A DNA stretch of 64,000 nt from Ustilaginoidea virens (GCF_000687475.1 NC_057321.1:434001-498000), one strand, 5' to 3'. Counted from the first letter of the stretch, positions 23,053 to 36,198 are shown. Numbers and translations: made by a program. The notes: a model not told the origin generated them from the sequence alone.

Positions 23053-24231
23053 ATGGCTAGTCAGAACGTTCCTACCGATAACCTAAGCTATACGGCAGAG
23101 GTAGAAGAATTTAATAATGACTAGGAAATTGCCCAGCTCAGGGAAGACTAATAGGAAATAAGAAAAGAATTCAGTTATAAATTTAATCGAATGAATTTAA
23201 AAATCGATTTTTTAGCCGATAAGGTGGGCACCCTAGTAGATAGACTAATTAAGCCTGCTACTAGCCTACCATCCTAGGATATAATGGATGTAGATACCTT
23301 CTAAACCCCTGTGGGTAAAGGAAATAACCCACCATCACCACCCAAAGCCTAGCAACCCCTACCGGTTCTATCTAGCATTAGCAGCCAAGTCAGCGCTATA
23401 GCTATCAAGGAACTAGCTAAAATAGCCAACGGATTCTAGGAATCCTAAAAGCTAAGGGGGGTATCTAACTTCGACTAATGGAAACAGGCCCTTATAATTC
23501 AACTTAGGGCACTTAATATCGCTAAATTTATCGAAGAACCTTCTATTGCTAGCAAATTCAACGATTTAGAGTAAGCACTTTTACTATTACTTATCAAGAA
23601 TAGTTGTATAGAAGGACTAGCTGCCGCTATTAACTGGTGTACTGACCCAGAGTTAGCCTTTACGTTACTCACCAAATAGTATTCTCACTTATTAGACGTA
23701 TAGCGGACCTACCTATACCCTACCTTCTATCAACTAAATTTTACAGGCTATAAGGGTACCTTAGAATCTTTCAATGCCTCCTTTAATAGCTACCTATCCA
23801 GGCTGCAAATTTTAGGCTCCCACATACAACCTTTCGACCAAATCAGCCAGTATTTACATACTATAGAAGGGGTCTTTTTTCAGTGGGCAGAACGGCACTG
23901 CATAATGATGAGAATCGCCTATACTCAGGGAAATATATTAAATATTAACCTGCAATTTTATATAGTTGATATACTGGAAGAATAATGCATTAAAGGGTCA
24001 TTAGTAGTAAGGGCTACCACCCACCTCGCAAAGGTCAAGGGTGCCGCTACTAACAGCAACAGTAGCAAGCCAGCTAGTAATAATACTAGCAAGGGTGGTA
24101 AAAACACTACCACTAACGCCAATAAAAAGAACAAATAGGGGTCTTCTACCTAACAATAAGGGTCTTTTTTAGCCACATAGGGCAAGCCGGAAAAAAAGAA
24201 GAAGAATAAAGAAAAGAAAGATTTAGCTAAT
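23053..24231 (+). pseudogene. Copia-B gag (first part of gag-pol)
   Basis: Begins at ATG 23053 (peptide MASQNVPTDN) and runs 393 codons in one frame to the Copia-A1 insertion point. It has the features of Copia gag: an N-terminal coiled region, then a UBN2-like gag body around KLRGVSNFD and LEALLLLLIKN-type helices, and a Lys/Asn/Ser-rich tail (KKKKNKEKK) before the break. At least ten TAG/TAA replace Gln or Trp. The frame continues exactly at 31744 once the 7512-bp insertion (element plus duplicated CTAAT) is removed. Confidence 0.85.
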
Positions 24232-24671
24232 TGTCGGAATCGTCGGTTAGTAAGTCAGTCAGTCACTCAGTCACTCAGTCACTCAGTCACTCAGTCACTC
24301 AGTCACTCAGTCACTCAGTCATTTAGTCAGTCACTTAGTCAGTCCACCTGATAGTGACGCGGCAGATGTGGCTATAGCACATATGCATACGTAGTCAGTC
24401 AGTCAGTCACTTAGTCAGTGCACCTGATAGTGACGCGGCATATGTGGCTATGGCACACAGGCATACGTAGTCATTGCGTGCCCGGCACACATAGCATATA
24501 GGGCACATCGCCGCCCTCAGTCTTTTCTTGCTTTCTTCTTTCTTAAATAGACACTTCACAATATATTCACTTCAGGGACGATCCATACCTCTGATAGGTG
24601 ATACTGTGATAGTCACCGATACAGTAGTATCACGCGCGCACCCTACGCACTGGGACCTGGCCTGCTCAACA
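24232..24671 (+). repeat. Copia-A1 5' LTR (440 bp)
   Basis: Starts TGTCGGAATCG and ends CTCAACA. It has an 8-bp tandem array (TCACTCAG) near 24253-24325 and a duplicated segment containing CACCTGATAGTGACGCGGCA (near 24347 and 24420). CpA and TpG are intact throughout. Confidence 0.95.
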
Positions 24672-25157
24672 CTAATCAGTATTACAGTAGTAACATAGAT
24701 CAGCTAGAGATTTGTCTAAAAGAGACGATCTCGGCGAGATCGTGCTAATCTGAGAGATAAATTACGCACGTTAACCTTCTCTCCTCTCGTCCATTACGAG
24801 GTTTTTTTTTTTACACTGCTAAATATCACGCTTTGACGATACCAATTAGCCACCAAGTTACACTCTACAAAAACGCTATATATTACGACCTTTGATAATA
24901 CCATTTAGCGACCAATTTACACTCTGCAAATACGCTATATATTACGACCTTTGGTAATACCATTTAGCGACCAAATCACACACTCTGCAAAAAGGCTATA
25001 TATCACGATTTTTGACGATACCATTTAGCCACCAAATTATACACTTTGCGAACACTATATATCACGTTATTTGACGATACCATTTAGCCACTAAATTATA
25101 CACTTTGCAACCGTTAATATTTATACTTTTTCTCTCTCTTTCTTACCTTTAAGCACT
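24672..25157 (+). other. Copia-A1 5' leader with hairpin and 60-bp tandem repeats
   Basis: Contains a perfect hairpin ACGATCTC-GGC-GAGATCGT (24725-24743) inside a block conserved in the other Copia-A leaders, followed by a T-run (24802-24811). About five imperfect repeats of roughly 60 bp follow (24811-25110), each with CGCTATATATYACGA and ACCATTTAGC. No coding sequence. The repeats could hold promoter or packaging signals; this is inference. Confidence 0.75.
24725..24743 (+). repeat. Conserved leader hairpin of Copia-A
   Basis: An 8-bp perfect stem with a 3-base loop. The equivalent stem at 21336-21354 has a different inner sequence (ACGACTTT / AAAGTCGT) but is also perfectly paired. Present in weaker form at 8416-8431 and broken near 58190-58204. 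Confidence 0.65.
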
Positions 25158-28100
25158 ATGGATTCATCACGACCATCATCACCTACACCACCATCTTTAT
25201 TACTGCCCGAGCCACTGCAAAAATATGCTAAGTTTGTTGATAAGAATTAGATTAATGCAAATGAACATATTGATCCACAAAATGCAACCGATACCGACCT
25301 ATATAATCGGCTAATATACCGCTATAACGCTTATAATATAGGCGAAGATATGGATGACGATTTATGGGATATATTTTGCGATGACTTTAGCGAGTGGGAT
25401 GAAGTCTTATTTAAACGCATTAATAAGGAGCTACTACGGGAATTCCGTATAGTTCTACGTGAGCATGGCGTATATGCAGGACGATCAGGCTCAGCAGTTA
25501 TACCATCTTTAATTAACTGCCTACAACAACCGGAAAATCCTACATGGCCACAAGAGGAAATAAGCCGGCAGCTATAACGCAAAAGGTTTGTATCGCGATT
25601 AAATCCACATAGGGAAGTATCCATACCAATTGGTAATACTACGCGAGAATTGCAAATACTGCAAAATACACCTAGACGAACTATATCACAAGCAACAAAT
25701 ACACCTGGACGAACTATATCACAAGCAACAGTTATACCTTTACCAGAAAGACCATCACAAGCCCCTTCTTCGAATAGGGATTTTAATACACCCAGCGCTC
25801 AATTACACCAAACGGAAATTATTCCCCCATCAACATCAAAACAGCCTCCTACACAATATAAAGGAAAGGAGCCTATTTACAATAGGCCATAAGTTGAGAT
25901 AGGGGAAAGCTCTCGTAATATAATAAGCGAGGACCATTCACATGACGAAGATAATAGCGAGGAATATAGTCCGCAACAACCGGCCCGAAATAACGACTTA
26001 TATTATCCTAGGGCTTATACCCCTAGTAGAGGCGGATTTTTTCGAGGCTCACGAGGCCGGCCTATACCAATAAGAGGCCGAATAATTAACCCAGATGATA
26101 TACTGCCATCCACAGAGAGCCCTAATAAGGCAGATCAAGAAGCATATAGGCACCAATCCGATATTAATAACCCCCGTATTACCGTTTCCAACGGCACTAG
26201 GCAGGCTACCGGTATTAGTCAAAGCACAACAAATGCTAGATTTAACGACTCTTGGTATCACGGCCACCCACAAAAGCCGCCAAATATAACAGATAACCCA
26301 AATATAACAAATAACCCAATTATAACAGATAACCCGATTATACCACAACGCAGCCAACAAGATATTCCAGAATACCCTCCAGAGCCAGATATTCCAAAAC
26401 ACCGGGACGATATATTTAAAAAGATATCTGACCTACTACGAAGCTACCGTACAGAGGACAGATATAGCGGTAAAATAGATGACTTTATTATCCCAAAGGT
26501 CATATCTTTTAAAAGCAAATATCGACTGCTAGGCTTACCCAATTATGCATTTAATAGGGCATTTCAGATCATATTAATCGGCGATGCAGAGACTTTTTAC
26601 TTCGATAATATAGAACCTATCTATAATACCCTTACATTCGACGAAATGGTCCACAAGGTTAAAAGCCACTTTGAGACTAAAAGCACAGAGCAATTCTATT
26701 TATATCGGTAGAATAAAACAACACTACAATCAACTATTGCAAAACACCCCAATAAATCTAAGCTCGAATGCCTTAATATTTTATTAGAAGAACTACAACG
26801 CTTGCATCGTGGCCTTTTTCCCCCATTTACAGCTGATACTAAGCTACATCAGCAAGTGCTTAATGCTATACAAGATACCCCAGAGTGCAGCCAGGCTATA
26901 TACCGTCATGCACCAACATTTAAAGGGCTTGCATCAGACCTACGGCATTCTATATCTATATATAAAGCAGCACAATCACACCGGGATCAACAAAATCACT
27001 TCCTTCAACAAGATATAGAAGATATAAATACCGACGATAATACAGCATTATTTACAGACCGCAGATATAGTCAATCCCACCGATTTCAACGCCCCCAACG
27101 TTTTGGACCCTCACAACGGCAATTTGGATCATACCGTACAAGGCCTTACCAAAAGAAGTGTTTTATTTATAATAAAATAGGTTGCTGGTCATCAAATCAC
27201 TCTACCAAAGAACAACAAGAATCCAAGGCCCGCTGGATAAAAAGCCGGTCACACCATACAACACCTAATAATAAGAAGTTTAGTATATTTTTACAGGAAT
27301 ACAAAGGGAATATACAGGATAACCCACAGCAATAAGAGCCCGAAAATACCGATATTGACTATATCGTCGAAGACTTTAAAGCCATGATGTCAGCAGATAT
27401 AAATGAGGATATTGAGGAAGATATCCCACCGCAAATTATAGCCACCCAATATTTCCTATCACATACGCCGATGCAACCACTATTATCGCCTAATATATTA
27501 CAGGCCTTACAAGATGAGATATGCAGGCATGCCTTATTACACGATGACCCTTTCCAACTATTACCGGACCATAACTATACCTTTTTGAAAGAAGAGCGAT
27601 ATACGGACCAAGTCTTCCGCGGCATATTACCAAATACCGGCGCTTCCGGCGTTTCAACGGCTGGTATAGGCCAAACAAAGGCTCTTATAAAAATAATACC
27701 ATCGCTAAAAATTGAGAAAAGTCAGCGGCACCATACCATTAAATTTGGCGAAGGCTCAGCGACATCTTTTGGTATACTACATATCCCTACAATATTTAGG
27801 ACCATCACCTTTCACGTTATTAGTAGCGTAACCCCATTCTTATATTCTATTACAGATATGGATAGAATGAGTATTAAGCTAGATAATATAGCAAACGTAC
27901 TGATACAAGGGAATATTAAAGTCCCTATAATAAGAAAATAGGGACATCCTTGGTGGCCTATAAATGCAACAGAAACAACAGCCTTCCATCTTTCCGCCAG
28001 TAAAATCCGACAATTACACCGACGTTTTAGGCACCCTTCTATAAATAGGCTTGCAAAAGTGCTGCATAGGGCTGGTCACGATGATATAGACCGCAATATA

Positions 28101-31028
28101 ATCGAACGCATCACACAAATATATCACCAATGCCAGCTAAATGCAAAGGCACCTACCCGATTTAAATTTACACTTAGGGACGACTACCAATTTAATTACG
28201 AAATTATAGTCGATATTATGCAAATAAATAACCGGCCCGTATTACATATAGTAGATACCGCAACCAGCTTCCAAGCAGCTAGATTTCTCGACCCACAAAG
28301 ACAAAAGGCCCGAGATATCTGGAATACCCTTAAAGAATGCTAGATAAATACCTACCTTAGACCGCCTAACTGGATAGTGCATAATGCTGGAAAGAATTTT
28401 ACATCCGCTGAATTCCATCATAATGCACGGTTATTAGCTATAAATATTGACGAAGTTCCCGTTGAGGCCCACCATAGTATTGGCAAAGTGGAAAGATACC
28501 ACGCTCCATTACGACGCGCCTATACTATTATTAATAGCGAAATAGGCGATATAATAACAAAGGAACAAAAATTACAGCTCGCTGTTAAAGCCGTTAATGA
28601 TTCCGCTGGACCAGACGGTTTGGTACCTACATTATTAGTCTTTAGAACATATCCTAGGCTTACAGATGACTCACCACCAAGCCTATCAGTATCACAACGT
28701 GCCGAGATATTACAAAAAGCCACTAATGCAGCTAGAAAATGCCTTGCAAAGCGGCAAGTTAATAATGCCCTCGCTACCCGTAACGGACCTAATACCTGGC
28801 CTATTCACCAATTACCACTGCAGTCAGACGTACGGGTATAGCGAAAGAAAGGTGGCTGGCACGGCCCATACAAGCTAATAAGCTTTAACGATGAGACTTA
28901 TATCGTACAAATGCCTTACGGACCAACTAAATTTCGATCAACAGTTATTAAGCCTTATATTTATAACCTAGATAAGGACCCTATAGAAATCGTACCGACC
29001 GAGGCCCCGGCCCGTCACGATAGTATAAATACCCCGGCCCGTCCGAATATTATAAATACCCCGGCCCGCCCTAATAATATAAATCCGGCCCGTCCCAGCA
29101 GGATAAATGCCCCGGCCCGTCCCAGCAGAATAGAGGTCAGGATACCGGCTGCAGTATCCTCAGCAATTCCTAATGCCCCAGCCCGTCCCGATATAATAAA
29201 TACCCCGGCCCGGTCTAGCAGGCTAGAAGTCAGAATACCCGCTGCAGCTGCCCTATTTAATGTAATAATTAATAAGGATCAAGAAAAGGCTTTTATTAAT
29301 ACCGTTAATTCTAATGGTATAATTAATACTGCCTTTTTGACTGCAAAAGAAAAAGCCGACTTACAACTTGCAAATAAATTACGCCAACAAGGAAAAATTA
29401 CAACGCCTGGAAACCCATTTGAACAATCCGACCAAGCCGAAATAGAAGCATTATAGGCCCGCGATATATTCCGATTTACCACCTATGATAATAGCAAGCA
29501 CGGTAACCAACGCTTATTTAATTCTAGGATAGTAAAGGAAATTAAAGGCAAGGGCACCGCAACGCCATACGAAAAATCACGGCTTATAATACAAGGCCAC
29601 AGTGATGATGAAAAGCAATTAATATTAACCCAATCGCCCACGATTCAACAGGCAAGTCAACGTTTATTAATATCTATAGCTCCATCATTATACCGGTCTC
29701 ACGGCTTATTCTTATGGATAAGAGATATCACACAGGCCTATGTGCAGTCATCTACTAATCTTAACCGGTCAATTATTGCGAAGTTACCTAAGCAAATAGC
29801 TCACCAATATCCCGATAATACCATTATGGAAGTGGTAAAGCCACTATATAGTATAGCTGAGGCAGGCACACATTGGTGGGCAACTTACTTCCGGCACCAT
29901 CGCGATAAATTAGGCATGACTACATCAACATACGACCCTTATTTATTAATATCTAACAATAGTGACGATAATAATAATACCACAAATAATACCGCAGATA
30001 ATACCACAGATAATACCACACCTTTTGGTATAGTAGGAATGCAAACAGATAATACACTTGGCCTTAGTAATATATCTTTTTTCGACCGCGAAGATATAGA
30101 GCTCACTAAGGCAAGATTTAAAGCAAAGCCTAAGACAAAATTATCGCCCATAACGCCCCTACTATTTAACGGTTGCAAATTAACTATTGATGCCGATAAT
30201 AATATGACACTATGTCAGAAAGGCTAGAGTAAAAATATCGCCCTTATCGACAAAAACATACCTACGGCATAATAAACCTATGTCGAATAATGTGCCTGTG
30301 GCGCCTATATTGCAACTGTTTGCCAACCCGAAGCATCTTATGACCTATCCGTTGCAGCACAATAATAACGGCCTGATTCTAATGATATCGCTAGATTAAA
30401 TAAACGCCTTAAATAGCAGCTGGATAATCAGGACCGCGGCTTACAATATATCAACCTCGACCTTACTACAGCTAAAATCTTTGTATTTGTGGATGGATCA
30501 TTTGCTAATAATAAAGATTTAAGCTCCCAGATAGGATATATTATTATTATTGGCAACGAAAAAGATAACCCGATAGAAGAAAATACCTTTACGCTAACTG
30601 GTAATATCATAACATATAGCTCTACTAAAAGCAAGCGCGTAACACGCAGTGCACTTGCCTCTGAGTTATATAGTATGGTATAAGGAGTCGATATCGCATA
30701 TGCGATAAGCACGACTTTAAATATAATTACCACAAAGCTAGGATTACCAAGAATTCCTACAGTTGTGTGTACAGACTCTTTTTCACTATACGAATGCCTT
30801 ATTAAGCTAGGCACTACAAAAGAAAAGAGACTAATGATAGATATTATGGCCTTAAGACAGTCATATGAGCGTCAAGAGATTTATAAGATCCGTTAGATTA
30901 ACGGGAATGATAACCTTGCCGATGCTATAACTAAAGGAACACCAAATAAGGCTCTCGAGACTTTTATCGACCACAATAGGGCTACTATTCGTGTAGAAGG
31001 ATGGGTCAAAAGGTCAGCAAGTGGATGA
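25158..31028 (+). pseudogene. Copia-A1 gag-pol polyprotein with internal stops
   Basis: A single frame of 1956 codons from ATG 25158 to TGA 31026-31028. Gag comes first (25158 to about 27300), with a degenerate zinc knuckle CFIYNKIGCWSSNH near 27160. The protease site PNTGASG is near 27630, and integrase runs about 28000-28840 with an HRRFRHPS-type start. A linker of repeated PARP units spans 28990-29250. RT follows (about 29460-30200), with its box reading QTDN near 30040 (QTDD expected). RNase H begins VDGSFANN near 30490. About 18 in-frame TAG/TAA (first at 25248) replace Gln or Trp; there is no frameshift. It would encode all enzymes of a Copia element, but as it stands it is non-functional. 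Confidence 0.92.
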
Positions 31029-31298
31029 GTATAGCTGGATAATATCTGGTATTATTGGCGCCGTTATTTACGGCAGGTAAGTGAGTTTGTTTTCCTATAT
31101 TCTATTACGCTACATAATTCCTGTTATTTCTTTCGGCATAATAGCGACGATATTCAACATCTTAGCCAAACCCAATAGGGGTATAATACCGGTCAGAAGT
31201 ACAACCTTCCTAGACCTAGCCACACTTGCATTTTTATGTATCTGCCTTACAACCGAGCGATTCCGTTGTTTTGTTATTATAAAAAGAGAGACTGCTAG
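31029..31298 (+). other. Copia-A1 3' untranslated region
   Basis: Follows the polyprotein stop and ends in the purine-rich tract before the 3' LTR. The motif CGATATTCAACAT here is also present, inverted, in Copia-A2 (46016-46028). A frame at 31081-31317 is probably chance. Confidence 0.55.
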
Positions 31299-31738
31299 TG
31301 TCGGAATCGTCGGTTAGTAAGTCAGTCAGTCACTCAGTCACTCAGTCACTCAGTCACTCAGTCACTCAGTCACTCAGTCACTCAGTCATTTAGTCAGTCA
31401 CTTAGTCAGTCCACCTGATAGTGACGCGGCAGATATGGCTATAGCACATATGCATACGTAGTCAGTCAGTCAGTCACTTAGTCAGTGCACCTGATAGTGA
31501 CGCGGCATATGTGGCTATGGCACACAGGCATACGTAGTCATTGCGTGCCCGGCACACATAGCATATAGGGCACATCGCCGCCCTCAGTCTTTTCTTGCTT
31601 TCTTCTTTCTTAGATAGACACTTCACAATATATTCACTTCAGGGACGATCCATACCTCTGATAGGTGATACTGTGATAGTCACCGATACAGTAGTATCAC
31701 GCGCGCACCCTACGCACTGGGACCTGGCCTGCTCAACA
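31299..31738 (+). repeat. Copia-A1 3' LTR (440 bp)
   Basis: Nearly identical to the 5' LTR. I see two differences, GAT[G/A]TGG-type near 31433 and TT[A/G]ATAG near 31613, both G/A. The right target duplication CTAAT follows at 31739-31743. Confidence 0.95.
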
Positions 31739-31743
31739 CTAAT

Positions 31744-34700
31744 AAAGCAGATACCCTATAAAAGACCGACGAAAAGGAAAAGACTGTTGATTCCTTCATA
31801 TTAGGGAATTATAACACTCTAAATCTTACACCTAATGAGACAGCCTATTCTTCCTTCCAAGACCGCGAATATGTGCAATTTTTAGCTACTAGCTATAGTG
31901 CATAATCCGGTGGGAAAACGCCAACAGATTCTTTACTCTACGATACTAGTTCTATAGTGCATATCATTAATGATAAAAAGCACTTTACCTACTTCTAATA
32001 CTATACCGGAAACAGACCAATCATCAGCACAGGTGGTGGCCCAATCAAGCCCAATAGGTGGGGCACAGCGCGTTTTACCGTGCTACAGGCCACCAACCCA
32101 CCTCAGTAGGGCACCTTAGAGCTTACTAACGCCCTCTTCATACCAGCTTTTGATATTAATATCTTTAGCGGCATTAAACACTATCTAAATCGTGGCAGTA
32201 TTCAGGGCCAAAGCCTAGTTAATAGCAACAAAAAATGCATTAGGCTTCTTGATTTTAAGAAGTATGGCTTCTTTTTACAATAAAAAGGGGTAGATTCGCC
32301 GTTTTTACACTATACCAGCCAACCGGCTTCACACAGTATCTCGGTCGAATTACCTACCCTAGCTAACCTAGAAGAATACGAGGAATATCCCCTACCAGAG
32401 GATTTACCTACCCTATTAGCTGACCTACTAGCTGACTCGCAAGCTGACCGACCAGCTAGTCCTGGTTTTTCGGTAGTACCAATAGAGGCTGCTATTCCCA
32501 ATATAGCTCAACCATTATAGAGGGCCCCGGTCGCCCTTAACCCTGCCCCAATACCAACTGCTGATATAGAATATCAAAAGCTGCTATTACTAGCCGGACT
32601 TTAGCATATCCGGCTTGGGCATATCGGAATCCAACTTTTAAAGAAAACTTGTGCATCAACCATAGGGTTACCTAATCTTAGTAAGGTAAAGGATTCTGAT
32701 TTCAACTGCATCGCCTGTAAAAGGGTAAAGTCAGTTCGGCATTTTACATCAGGGGCTATACCAGACCCTATGCATTATTTGGATATTATAGAGGGCGATA
32801 TCTTCCAAATCAACCCTCTACCATATAACAAACGCCCTATTTGCCTTATCTTAGTTGACTGGAAATCACACTTCTGTTGGGTACATTTACTACCTAATAA
32901 GGAGGGACCCACAGTATTCCCAGTATTACAGGGGTTCTTCCAAGGTCTTAGGAATCGCTACGGCAAATCAGCTATTGAATTCCACTATAATGGTGGCAAG
33001 GAAATCAACGACGTCATTACAGCCTGGCTAGCTCTTAAGGGTATAGATTTTTTAACCTCTTCCCCTTATATTCATAAGCAAAATGGGTTAGCAGAACGCT
33101 TTATATGGGTCATTATTGACCGACTTAGAGCTATTATGCTTTGGTCTCGGTTACCTTCTTACCTTTGGTCTGCAGTAATTCTTAGTATTACTACTTTAGT
33201 AAATCTAATAGCAGTCATAAACCGTTCCTTGTCACCTTTCGAGGAATTAAAGAAGGACTTTCCGGAAATTACATACTACCACCTACCCGACCTTACTAGC
33301 TTTAGGGCTATTAGTGCGGCTGTAGAAGTGTTAATCCCTCCAGAAAAACGGGTTATTAGCTATAAGCTGGCCCCCCGGACCGAGTCAGGTAGGTTACTAG
33401 CTACGCTAGGTAACGGCACCTACCTCGTCTACATCCCATATCGCCGGGTCGTCACTAAGACCTCTTTCATTACTTTTACCTACTAAAATGAAGGTATAGG
33501 CCCTATTTTAAGTGGCCTAGAGGGCACCTTTGATTTCTAACCGCCTTCTAATTTAGAGGGGGTAAATATCGACTAAATTGCTCTGGAAGAGCCTATTTGG
33601 AAGTCGCCTCGGCAAAATATGCCTATTTCTGGCGTAGCCGAAGGCACAGGCCTACCACAGGCCACGGATCCAACACAGCCTACAGGCCCACAAATGGGCC
33701 TAATACAGCACACGGATCCACCACAACTAGTAGGCCTACCAATTGGCCTGCTACAGCACTCTGCAATATTTCCCAGCAATTCGCCGTCTTTCGATTCCAA
33801 ATCGCTTCAGCCTAACTCAGCTTTTCAGCTTAGGCAAGACGGTCCTTTTTCACCGGCTAAGGAATTTGCGCCTTTTTCCCATATAAAAAGGCTGCAAATG
33901 CTAGGAAATGCAGAAAGCTCTTGTCACCAGGAATCTCAATCTTAGAGATTTTCTGAATCCATCATAAAAGTGGGCATAACCCACACAAGTGAAAATTCTA
34001 ACTTGCCCCACACAATAAATTTTTAATAGTCCGAATCTTAAAGCCCTATATATACTGATTTTCTGCGACTTTCCGATACAATAGATTCTGCCTTTTCGCC
34101 CAGCTTCCTAGTAAATGCAGCATTTCGCTATAGTAAAACGCTGCCTATACTAGAATATCTGAAATTCGAGAGTCTAGATATCGCATTAAATGAGAGATCG
34201 TAGGAGAGAATGTTTCGAGTACTAGAAAATAGGCCTATTACGGCCACTAGGGGTAGAAGAAGAACGCATATACGGATACGAGACGTGCAAGGTATCCTAA
34301 ATTACGGATACTATAGGTCACTTTCTGGCCCATAAGCGGACTAATGGGGCTTTTTCCTACCCATACAGCCGGAAAACAACGGCATTTTTGGGTTCCCACC
34401 CATCTAGCCGAAAAACGACCAAATTTTCGGATACCCAGGCAGCCCCCCAGAGGCTCCCACACAGGATTTCCCCCCTTCCTATGCTTTTTACTAGCAAATG
34501 TACGATATTTGCTGTGCAGCAAAGATTAAGGCTGTAAAACGGGCCCCAGAAGGTGTGCCTAATAGCTGGAAGGAAGTCTTATATAGCCTATATAAGGATA
34601 GCTAGGTAAAAGCCTTATTTTCGGAATTCGAGCAATTAATCGATTTAAATGTCTTCCAATTTATTTCTAAGACTAGTATTCCTACTAGTAGGAAAATATT

Positions 34701-36198
34701 GCGTAACCGGCCTATTTTTCGCGTTAAGAAAGATGCGAATAATAACCCGGTTAAATATAAGGCACGATTAGTTGTCAAAGGCTTTATGCAGGTATCTGGG
34801 CAAGACTTTACGGAGACCTATGCCTCGACTTCGATCCTACCAATATAGAGGATTATCTTTGCTCTTGCTGCTGTAAACAACTGGGAAATAGAGCAGATCG
34901 ACTTTATTGGTGCCTTTCTAAATAGTGAACTATTGGAGACGATTTATATGGAGATTCCAGCTGGTTTTCTAGAATTTGCAGAAAGCCTACTCTTACCTAA
35001 TCCAGCCTTATGGTCTGACCTATAGCGTCAACGACTTCTAGCCTTGCTTACTAAGGTTGGATATAACCCCTCTGTATTACAGGTCATACTGTTGAAGAAA
35101 GCCTTATATAGGCTAAAATAAGGCCCTCGCGAATAGCAGTTACGGTTAAAAGACCTTCTAGTGCAAGAGGGTTTTAAGCCGTTACTTTCTGATACTGCCG
35201 TCTTCTATAATAAAGGAACGCATACCTTTATTGTGACCTATGTGGATGACTGCTTGATTGTCGGTCCGGACTTTAGCTATATTGACCAGCTTAAGGCTAA
35301 ATTCTATAAGGTTTATGCTATAGAAGACCGAGGACCTGCCTCCTTCTTTCTAGGAGTGCAGATTATTAGGGATAGAGAAAAGGGCCTATTATGGCTGCAC
35401 TAATCGCAATTTATTGCGGAAGTCCTTAAGAAGTTCAACCTTAAGGACGCACGACCGCATCTAATCCTGCTACAGCCCGGTATACTTGCTGAGGCTGACG
35501 ATACGCCGCTAGATACTAATAATCAACACTTATTCCAGCAGCTAGTAGGGATATCGATGTGGTTAATAATGATGTTAAGACCTGACCTTGCCTTTCCAAC
35601 GCAATACCTGTCACGATATATACAACAGGCTTTCACTACACAGCTTAATGCTGCTAAGGGCACTTTCCGCTACTTAGCTGGTACGGCAAATACAGCCATT
35701 TGTTACCGAGCCGCTAAAGCTACCGTAGTATTAGCTGCATTTTCTGATAGCGATTTTGCTGGGTGCCGGCTGACTTCGAAGTCCACTGGTGGTTATCTTA
35801 CTACCTTGAATGGTGGACCTATTAGCTGGAGGTCAAAACGGTTTTTGACTATGGTTTTGTTAACGCTTGAAGCCAAGTCTGATGCAATACTTAAGGCGCT
35901 TCGCGAAGTGGAATGGATATCTAATTTGTTTAAAGAAATCCAGGTCGATATTCAACGCCCGATACCACTATATTGCGATAACCAAGGGTCTATTTCAAAT
36001 GCAAATGACCCAAATCAGCATGCCCGCACTAAGCATACCTTGCTTAAATTCCGGTATATACGTGAGAAGGCCCACGGTGGCCTGGTAAAAATATCTTATT
36101 TACCCACGATAGATATGCCTGCGGATGGACTTACCAAACCACTCCTAAGCCCGAAATTCCCCATATTTCGGCAATTATTAGGGCTGCAATCCCTATAA
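31744..36198 (+). pseudogene. Copia-B pol (second part of gag-pol)
   Basis: Continues the frame of 23053-24231 for 1485 codons to TAA 36196-36198. Protease region at about 31890-32200. The GAG-pre-integrase motif HIRLGHIG is near 32605, with FNCIACKR, then the integrase core (about 32770-33200) with the conserved KQNGLAERF. A variable linker of about 330 residues (33480-34510), rich in Pro, Gln and Thr, comes next. RT (about 34560-35400) keeps an intact YVDD at 35239-35250. RNase H (about 35740-36140) has FSDSDFAGC and the end motif ADGLTKPLL. TAG/TAA stops at Gln/Trp sites block translation. The whole is in one frame with no shift. Linker length is about twice that of Copia-C. Confidence 0.9.

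Larger units (their letters stand above)
24232..31738 (+). mobile_element. Copia-A1 LTR retrotransposon, complete, young insertion
   Basis: A 7507-bp Ty1/Copia element with two 440-bp LTRs (24232-24671, 31299-31738) that differ at about two positions. It is flanked by the perfect 5-bp target duplication CTAAT (24227-24231, 31739-31743). It sits inside the Copia-B gag-pol frame. The internal region is one uninterrupted frame apart from about 18 TAG/TAA codons. The purine-rich AAAAAGAGAGACTGCTAG precedes the 3' LTR. It belongs to the Copia lineage whose RT box is QTDD rather than YVDD. Confidence 0.96.

Noticed and set aside
24253..24325. Direct repeats considered as a CRISPR array
   Set aside because: Units are 8 bp with no unique spacers, lie in an LTR and occur again in the partner LTR.
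24811..25110. Repeats considered as a CRISPR or satellite array
   Set aside because: Contiguous imperfect 60-bp units without spacers, confined to the leader of one retroelement.
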